Assembly: GCF_030124175.1 (NCBI RefSeq)
Contig: NZ_JASKMT010000025.1
Span: 1-64,000, forward strand
Direction: 5' to 3'
DNA from: Streptomyces sp. 549
Lineage (GTDB): Bacteria > Actinomycetota > Actinomycetes > Streptomycetales > Streptomycetaceae
Length of the DNA: 64,000 nucleotides
The notes beneath the pieces are model-generated. The model did not search any database, had not been told where the DNA came from, and saw only the letters and a list, made by a program, of their open reading frames with translations. Below are positions 59,547 through 64,000 of the stretch, one piece after another. Each line of letters opens with the position of its first letter. Position 1 is the first letter of the stretch. A program made the position numbers and the translations under genes.

Positions 59547-60665
59547 ATGAGCACGCACGTGGAAAGCGCCGGGATACCCAGCAGTTTTCTGGGGGATTAC
59601 CCGACCCTGCTGGCCGAGGTCTCCGCGACCGGGCGGCTGCCGCGCCGGGAGGAGCTGGACGGCCTGCGCGAACTCGGCGAGCGCGCCGCGGAGGCGGGCT
59701 TCGGCCTGCGCCAGCTCGTCAGCCTGTACCTGAGGGAGACCCGCAAGCTGTGGGGCACGCTGCCCGGCGTCGCGCGCGCCGCGGGACCCGCCGAGCGGGC
59801 CAGGACCGGTGACGCGGTCTTCGGCGTGCTGGAGTCGGCCGTCGCCGCGATCGGCGAGGGGCACGAGCGGGCCCAGCGGCTGGCGGTGCGCCAGGCGGAG
59901 GCCGAGCGCCGGGAGTTCGTGGACGACCTGCTGTACGGGCGCAGCGACCTGGGCCGGCTCGCCGAGCGGGCGCAGCGCTTCGGGCTGCACCTGGCGTACG
60001 CGCACGCGGTGGCCGTCGCCACCGGCCAGGAGCAGTACGACGACGTGCACCCCACGGTCCGCCGGATCGAGCGGGAGCTGATCGGCCGCTTCGGTGAGCG
60101 CGACGTGCTGCTGGCGACCAAGGACGGGCGTCTGGTGTGCATCGCCGCGGGCAGCGAGCGGGCGGTGCTGGACGCCTTCTGCCGGCTCGCCGAGGCGCCG
60201 GGCGCCGGCTACGTGGCGGCCCAGCGGGTCGCCACCGGGCGGGAGCACAGCGGTGCCGGCGGAGTGGTCCGCAGCTACGAGGAGGCGCTGGGCACGCTGG
60301 AGATCGCCGACCGGCTCGGACTGGACGCGGTCCGGCTGTCCACCGCCGAACTGCTGGTCTTCCCCGTCCTGCTGCGCGACCGGGGAGCCATGGCCGACCT
60401 GGTGCGGACCGTGCTCGGCCCGCTCACCCAGGCCCGCGGCGGCGCCGAGCCGCTGCTGCGTACGCTCGCCGAGTGCGCGGCGGCCGGATACGTCAACGCG
60501 GAGGCGGCCAGGCGGCTCAAGGTGAGCGTGCGTACGCTGTCGTACCGGTTGGAGCGCATCAAGGTGCTCACCGGCTACGACCCGGGGGACGCGCTGCAGC
60601 GCTACACCCTGGAGACCGCCGCGATGGGCGCCCGGCTGCTCGGCTGGCCGGCGCAGGAACTGTAG
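59547..60665 (+). CDS. PucR-family helix-turn-helix regulator
   Basis: A 372-residue protein. An N-terminal helical region (about 1-115) resembles RsbR-like/PucR sensory parts. A central GGDEF-like domain of the CdaR type follows (about 150-270, 'VRSYEEALGTLEIADRLGLD'). The C-terminal HTH_30 holds 'LLRTLAECAAAGYVNAEAAR' then 'RLKVSVRTLSYRLERIKVLT'. PucR-type regulators usually activate catabolic or stress genes. It lies between the K+ transporter and the flotillin operon, 176 bp before the latter. The ATG at 59547 follows 'ccgggggga'. Confidence 0.83.
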   Translation: MSTHVESAGIPSSFLGDYPTLLAEVSATGRLPRREELDGLRELGERAAEAGFGLRQLVSLYLRETRKLWGTLPGVARAAGPAERARTGDAVFGVLESAVAAIGEGHERAQRLAVRQAEAERREFVDDLLYGRSDLGRLAERAQRFGLHLAYAHAVAVATGQEQYDDVHPTVRRIERELIGRFGERDVLLATKDGRLVCIAAGSERAVLDAFCRLAEAPGAGYVAAQRVATGREHSGAGGVVRSYEEALGTLEIADRLGLDAVRLSTAELLVFPVLLRDRGAMADLVRTVLGPLTQARGGAEPLLRTLAECAAAGYVNAEAARRLKVSVRTLSYRLERIKVLTGYDPGDALQRYTLETAAMGARLLGWPAQEL

Positions 60666-60757
60666 CGGCGCCGGCTGCGTCAGTAGGGGATGAACCCGTG
60701 CCACCACGACCCGGGGAGCCGAACGCCCCGGACGTAAAGACGACGTAAGTAAAGAGA

Positions 60758-60780
60758 ACATTGCCGGAACCTGGCAATGT
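60758..60780. promoter_or_regulatory. ACATTGCC-N7-GGCAATGT inverted repeat
   Basis: Perfect 8-bp arms, 61 bp before the YqiJ-like gene. Just upstream, GACGTAA occurs twice (60731 and 60742, 11 bp apart). The set probably controls the YqiJ/flotillin operon; the adjacent PucR-type protein is a candidate ligand. Confidence 0.6.
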
Positions 60781-60841
60781 GCGCGACGGACGGGGACTGC
60801 CAGGATGAAGGCACACCGCAACCGGGACGGGGGACGGGTCG

Positions 60842-61474
60842 ATGGGTGACTTTCTGAACGCCGCACTGGCGTTCCCCGCGGTCCTGTTCAGCTTCGCACT
60901 GGTCGTGGTGATCGCCTACTGGCTGATCGTGCTGGTGGGCGGCACGGAGGTCGACGCCCTCGACGGGGGTGGGGGCGTCGACTCCGATGGTTCCGCAGCG
61001 GGCGCTCCGGGGGTCTTCGCCGCTTTCGGGCTCGGCGGGGTGCCGGTGACGGTCGTCCTGTCGCTGCTCACCGTCATTGCCTGGTTCGTGTCATTGACCG
61101 GCGCGGTGATCTTCGAGAACCTGCTGCTGCGGATCGTGGTCCTGCCGGTCGCGCTGTTCACCGCGTGGGTACTCACCCGGGCCCTCGTCCGGCCGCTGCG
61201 CCGCCTCGCTCCGGTCGAGCAGGGCATCTCGCGCAGCGACTTCGTCGGGCGGGTGTGCACGATCCGCACCGGCCGCGTCGACACCGTCTTCGGCCAGGCC
61301 GAGGTCGCGGCCGACGACGGCTCGACGGCGATCATCCAGGTCCGCAACGACGACAGCAGCGCGGTGCTCCGCCTCGGCAGCAGCGCGCTGATCTTCGACT
61401 ACGACGCCGAGGGCGAGTTCTTCCGGGTCGCGCCGTACGACGCGGCACTCGATCCGAACCGGCCGGCAGGCTGA
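60842..61474 (+). CDS. YqiJ/OB-fold membrane protein (DUF1449-like), flotillin partner
   Basis: A 210-residue protein with helices at about 10-33, 65-85 and 88-110, then a soluble OB-fold-like domain ('DFVGRVCTIRTGRVDTVFGQ', 'SSAVLRLGSSALIFDYDAEG'). This is the NfeD-like/YqiJ arrangement that accompanies flotillin genes in bacteria and is thought to help assemble membrane microdomains. The ATG at 60842 follows 'gggacgggtcg'. The flotillin gene starts 263 bp downstream, with an 18-bp repeat array between them. Assignment to the YqiJ group is by topology and context. Confidence 0.78.
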   Translation: MGDFLNAALAFPAVLFSFALVVVIAYWLIVLVGGTEVDALDGGGGVDSDGSAAGAPGVFAAFGLGGVPVTVVLSLLTVIAWFVSLTGAVIFENLLLRIVVLPVALFTAWVLTRALVRPLRRLAPVEQGISRSDFVGRVCTIRTGRVDTVFGQAEVAADDGSTAIIQVRNDDSSAVLRLGSSALIFDYDAEGEFFRVAPYDAALDPNRPAG

Positions 61475-61522
61475 ACCGAGCACGTCAGGAGTCTCCTCGT
61501 GACCCCCGGTCCGCCGCGTCCC

Positions 61523-61594
61523 CACACCCGTACCAGCCACCACACCCGTACCAGCCACCACACCCATACCAGTCGCCACATCCGTACCGGGGGC
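61523..61594. repeat. four 18-bp units between YqiJ-like and flotillin genes
   Basis: Units start at 61523, 61541, 61559 and 61577. The first two are identical (CACACCCGTACCAGCCAC); the others have 3 and 5 changes. In the flotillin frame they read HPYQPP repeats, with no stop down to the flotillin ATG but no usable start codon nearby. It may be a relic of a longer coding region. Confidence 0.9.
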
Positions 61595-61737
61595 CGCTCA
61601 CATCCGAGCAGCGCCGTCCGCTCGCCGGGCCGAAACGTTCCGGCGCGGTCCTCGACCCGATTACCGGGCCGGGCCCGCACCCGCGCGCCCACGCCCCACC
61701 AGACCCGCACCTGATCAACACGAGGGAACTGACACTT

Positions 61738-63819
61738 ATGGATGCCATCACCACCGGCTTCGGCGTGCTCGTCGCCGTGGTCCTGCTCATCACGATCTGC
61801 CTCCTACTGGTCGTCAGCCGCCTGTTCCGCAAGGTCCCGCAGGGCAAGGCGCTGATCGTCTCCAAGATGCGCAAGGTCGAGGTGACCTTCACCGGCATGG
61901 TCGTGCTGCCGGTGCTGCACAAGGCCGAGGTGATGGACATCTCGGTCAAGACCATCGACATCGAGCGGACCGGCCACGACGGCCTCATCTGCAAGGACAA
62001 CATCCGGGCCGACATCCGGATCTCCTTCTTCGTCCGCGTCAACAAGACCAAGGACGACGTGGTCAAGGTCGCCCAGGCCATCGGCACCGAGCGCGCCAGC
62101 GACCGCACCACGCTCCAGGAGCTGTTCAACGCCAAGTTCTCCGAGGCGCTCAAGACCGTCGGCAAGCAGCTCGACTTCGCCGACCTCTACACGATGCGCG
62201 ACGAGTTCCGCGACCGCATCATCGCCGTCATCGGCACCGACCTCAACGGCTACAGCCTGGAGGACGCGGCGATCGACTACCTGGAGCAGACGCCGCTCTC
62301 CCGCCTCGACAAGGACAACATCCTCGACGCGCAGGGCATCCGCAAGATCACCGAGCTGACCGCGATCGAGCACATCGCCACCAACGAGTTCCAGCGCCAC
62401 GAGGAGAAGGAGATCACCCGGCAGAACGTCGACGCCCGGGAGGCCGTCCTCGAACTGGAGCGCCGCCAGGCCGACGCCGAGATCAAGCAGCGGCGCGAGA
62501 TCGACACGGTCCGTGCCCGCGAGGAGGCCGAGACCGCCCGCGTCCAGGCCGAGGAGCGGCTGCGCTCGCACGCCGCGCACATCAAGACCGAGGAGCAGCT
62601 CGGCATCCAGAACGAGAACCGCGAGCGGGAGATCGCCGTCGCCAAGCTCAACCGGGAGCGGGTCGAGGCGATCGAGAAGGAGCGCATCGAGAAGGACCGC
62701 CTGCTGGAGGTCATCGCCCGCGAGCGGGAGACCGCACTGCGCCGCATCTCGGCCGACAAGGAACTCGAGGCGGAGAAGCGTGACATCGCCGACGTGATCC
62801 GCGAGCGCATCGCCGTCGAGAAGACCGTCGCGCAGCAGGAGGAGGAGATCAAGAAGCTGCGCACGGTCGAGGAGGCCGAGCGCGAGCGCCAGGCACTGAT
62901 CATCGGCGCCGAGGCCGAGGCCCAGGAGCGGCTGGTCAAGGACATCAAGGCCGCCGAGGCCGCCGAGCAGTCCGCGCAGCACCGGGCCGCCGAGGAGGTC
63001 ACCATGGCCGAGGCGCGCCGCAAGGCCGCCGACCTCGACGCGCAGTCCACGATGCGGCTCGCCGAGGGACGCCGCGCCGAGCAGGCCGCGTCCGGTCTGG
63101 CCGAGGCGGAGGTCCAGGAGCGCATGGCCGACGCGCTCGCCAAGACCCGCCACGCCGAGGCCAACGCGGCCAAGGAGATGGGCTTCGCCGAGGCGGACGC
63201 CGCCAAGAGCATGGGCCTGGCCCAGGCCGAGTCCACCCGCGAGCAGCTGAAGGCCGAGGCCGAGGGCCTCACCGAGAAGGCCGCGGCGATGGCCGCCATG
63301 GACGAGGCCGGACGCGGGCACGAGGAGTACCGCCTGCGCCTGGACGCGGAGAAGGAGGTCCGCATCGCCGGCATCGACGTGCACCGGCAGATCGCCGAGG
63401 CCCAGGCCACGCTGGTCGGCGCCGGACTGGAGAAGGCCAACATCGACATCGTCGGCGGCGACTCGGTCTTCTTCGACCGGCTCGTCAACTCCATCTCGGC
63501 GGGCAAGAGCGTCGACGCCTTCGTCGGCAACAGCGACGCCGTGCAGGCCATGGCCGGCTCCTGGCTGGACAAGGACGGCTCGACCTTCACCGACGACCTC
63601 ACCGGCATGGTCGGCGGCCTCGGCACCGCCGGGATGCGGGACCTGACGCTCGCCGCGTTGCTCGGCCGCCTGGCCGCCGACGGCGGCCCGCAGGCCGGCG
63701 CGTTCCAGCAGCTGCTGGCGTCGGTGCGCGACGCGGGACTGGCCGACACCAAGCTGTCGGCGCTGGCACTGCCCGCGCAGGCAGGCCGGGGCAACCACGC
63801 CGCCCCGAACGGCAAGTAG
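61738..63819 (+). CDS. flotillin/SPFH-family protein
   Basis: A 693-residue membrane scaffold. One N-terminal helix (about 7-28, 'GVLVAVVLLITICLLLVVSR') precedes the SPFH/band 7 domain (about 30-200, 'KVEVTFTGMVVLPVLHKAEV', 'CKDNIRADIRISFFVRVNKT'). Residues about 215-530 are a long coiled coil extremely rich in Ala, Glu and Arg ('REEAETARVQAEERLRSHAA'). The C-terminal 130 residues contain 'GLEKANIDIVGGDSVFFDRL', the flotillin oligomerisation region. It likely organises membrane microdomains with the YqiJ-like partner. The ATG at 61738 follows 'cgagggaact'. Confidence 0.9.
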   Translation: MDAITTGFGVLVAVVLLITICLLLVVSRLFRKVPQGKALIVSKMRKVEVTFTGMVVLPVLHKAEVMDISVKTIDIERTGHDGLICKDNIRADIRISFFVRVNKTKDDVVKVAQAIGTERASDRTTLQELFNAKFSEALKTVGKQLDFADLYTMRDEFRDRIIAVIGTDLNGYSLEDAAIDYLEQTPLSRLDKDNILDAQGIRKITELTAIEHIATNEFQRHEEKEITRQNVDAREAVLELERRQADAEIKQRREIDTVRAREEAETARVQAEERLRSHAAHIKTEEQLGIQNENREREIAVAKLNRERVEAIEKERIEKDRLLEVIARERETALRRISADKELEAEKRDIADVIRERIAVEKTVAQQEEEIKKLRTVEEAERERQALIIGAEAEAQERLVKDIKAAEAAEQSAQHRAAEEVTMAEARRKAADLDAQSTMRLAEGRRAEQAASGLAEAEVQERMADALAKTRHAEANAAKEMGFAEADAAKSMGLAQAESTREQLKAEAEGLTEKAAAMAAMDEAGRGHEEYRLRLDAEKEVRIAGIDVHRQIAEAQATLVGAGLEKANIDIVGGDSVFFDRLVNSISAGKSVDAFVGNSDAVQAMAGSWLDKDGSTFTDDLTGMVGGLGTAGMRDLTLAALLGRLAADGGPQAGAFQQLLASVRDAGLADTKLSALALPAQAGRGNHAAPNGK

Positions 63820-63827
63820 CACCGGCC

Positions 63828-63860
63828 GGGCCGGGGGCGTCCACCGGGCGCCCCCGGCCC
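63828..63860 (+). terminator. 12-bp hairpin after flotillin gene
   Basis: GGGCCGGGGGCG (63828-63839) pairs perfectly with CGCCCCCGGCCC (63849-63860) over a nine-base loop, starting nine bases after the stop. Confidence 0.65.
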
Positions 63861-63956
63861 GCCAGGACCGGGCCGCCCCCGCCCGCCGTGCGCCGCGTGC
63901 GCGCGGCGAGCGGGGCCGCCAGCGGAAGTCGAAGAACCTAGGAGATTGGGAAAGAC

Positions 63957-64000
63957 GTGACGAGCCAGGGGCAGGGCGGCGGGGAGCCGCAGGGGGACCG
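63957..64000 (+). CDS. start of a further gene, cut by the window edge
   Basis: GTG at 63957 opens a frame reading 'MTSQGQGGGEPQGD' to the edge, with 'taggag' 12 bases and 'gggaaag' closer upstream. A Gly/Gln-rich N-terminal tail is common in this genome. Too little remains to suggest a function. Confidence 0.45.
   Translation, partial: MTSQGQGGGEPQGD

Noticed and set aside
61523..61594. CRISPR-like array
   Set aside because: The 18-bp units are contiguous, diverging and without spacers.
61804..63822. 672-codon and 512-codon antisense frames over flotillin
   Set aside because: Both are compositional shadows of the Ala/Glu/Arg-rich coiled coil; repeated Leu/Gly or Ser/Ala/Arg runs without family motifs.

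Overview
The window is very GC-rich DNA with strong third-position G/C bias, GTG and TTG starts, and frequent 1-8 nt gene overlaps. The gene families point to a Streptomyces-like actinomycete: DUF6879 plus XRE pairs, an XRE/DUF397/ATPase triplet, an ECF42 sigma factor with a DGPF partner, a secreted S37 peptidase, PucR-type and TPR-type regulators. This is inferred from families; no search was run.

Layout. (1) 0-2 kb is a worn accessory region: a tRNA-like 3' end with a terminator, a small-protein/DUF6879/XRE operon, and a deletion scar that joins the XRE gene to the tail of an unrelated small gene. A GNAT gene with two frameshifts follows. (2) 2-12.4 kb is housekeeping and metabolism: a Rossmann (LOG-like) protein, DGPF protein plus ECF42 sigma factor, acyl-CoA dehydrogenase, a frameshifted TesB thioesterase, a methyltransferase, a putative phosphatase, agmatinase and NADP-glutamate dehydrogenase. 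(3) 12.5-14.8 kb is an XRE/DUF397/anti-sigma-like ATPase signalling triplet with an unusual repeat-rich control region. (4) 15.3-19.1 kb is a fused two-half ABC exporter behind a perfect 10-bp tandem repeat. (5) 19.6-31.8 kb holds an alpha/beta hydrolase, a NUDIX protein, an S37 peptidase, a lipoprotein, a TetR regulator divergent from a two-gene membrane operon, an orphan sugar-binding lipoprotein, a RecD2-like helicase and citrate synthase. (6) 32.2-35.3 kb is a copper operon (copZ-copA) with a CsoR-like operator, then a tiny HTH protein.

(7) 35.7-47.7 kb is a complete-looking myo-inositol utilisation locus in two divergent operons. The leftward operon carries a sugar ABC importer (binding protein, permease, ATPase) plus IolE and IolG. 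The rightward one carries IolC, an aldolase, IolB, IolD and a methylmalonate-semialdehyde dehydrogenase. Together they would import inositol and convert it to acetyl-CoA and a C3 product. The shared promoter region holds two copies of an 11-bp motif and a canonical -35/-10.

(8) 47.8-52 kb is a second accessory region. Two copies of a small two-gene cassette, sharing 70 identical bases, bracket a frameshifted TPR regulator and a GNAT acetyltransferase. A third, truncated copy is the fragment fused to XRE at 1.3 kb. The second gene of each cassette (51 and 52 aa) was recovered here by reading the minus strand. (9) 52-64 kb is chromosomal: a FUSC membrane protein, a secreted DUF4185-like protein, NhaA, a TrkA/TrkH potassium system, a PucR-family regulator, and a YqiJ-like/flotillin pair. 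The start of a further gene lies at the right edge.

Several genes are broken by single-base frameshifts (GNAT at 1.6 and 1.8 kb, TesB at 6.1 kb, the TPR regulator at 49.2 kb). These are either real decay or sequence errors, and the reading of the accessory regions depends on which.
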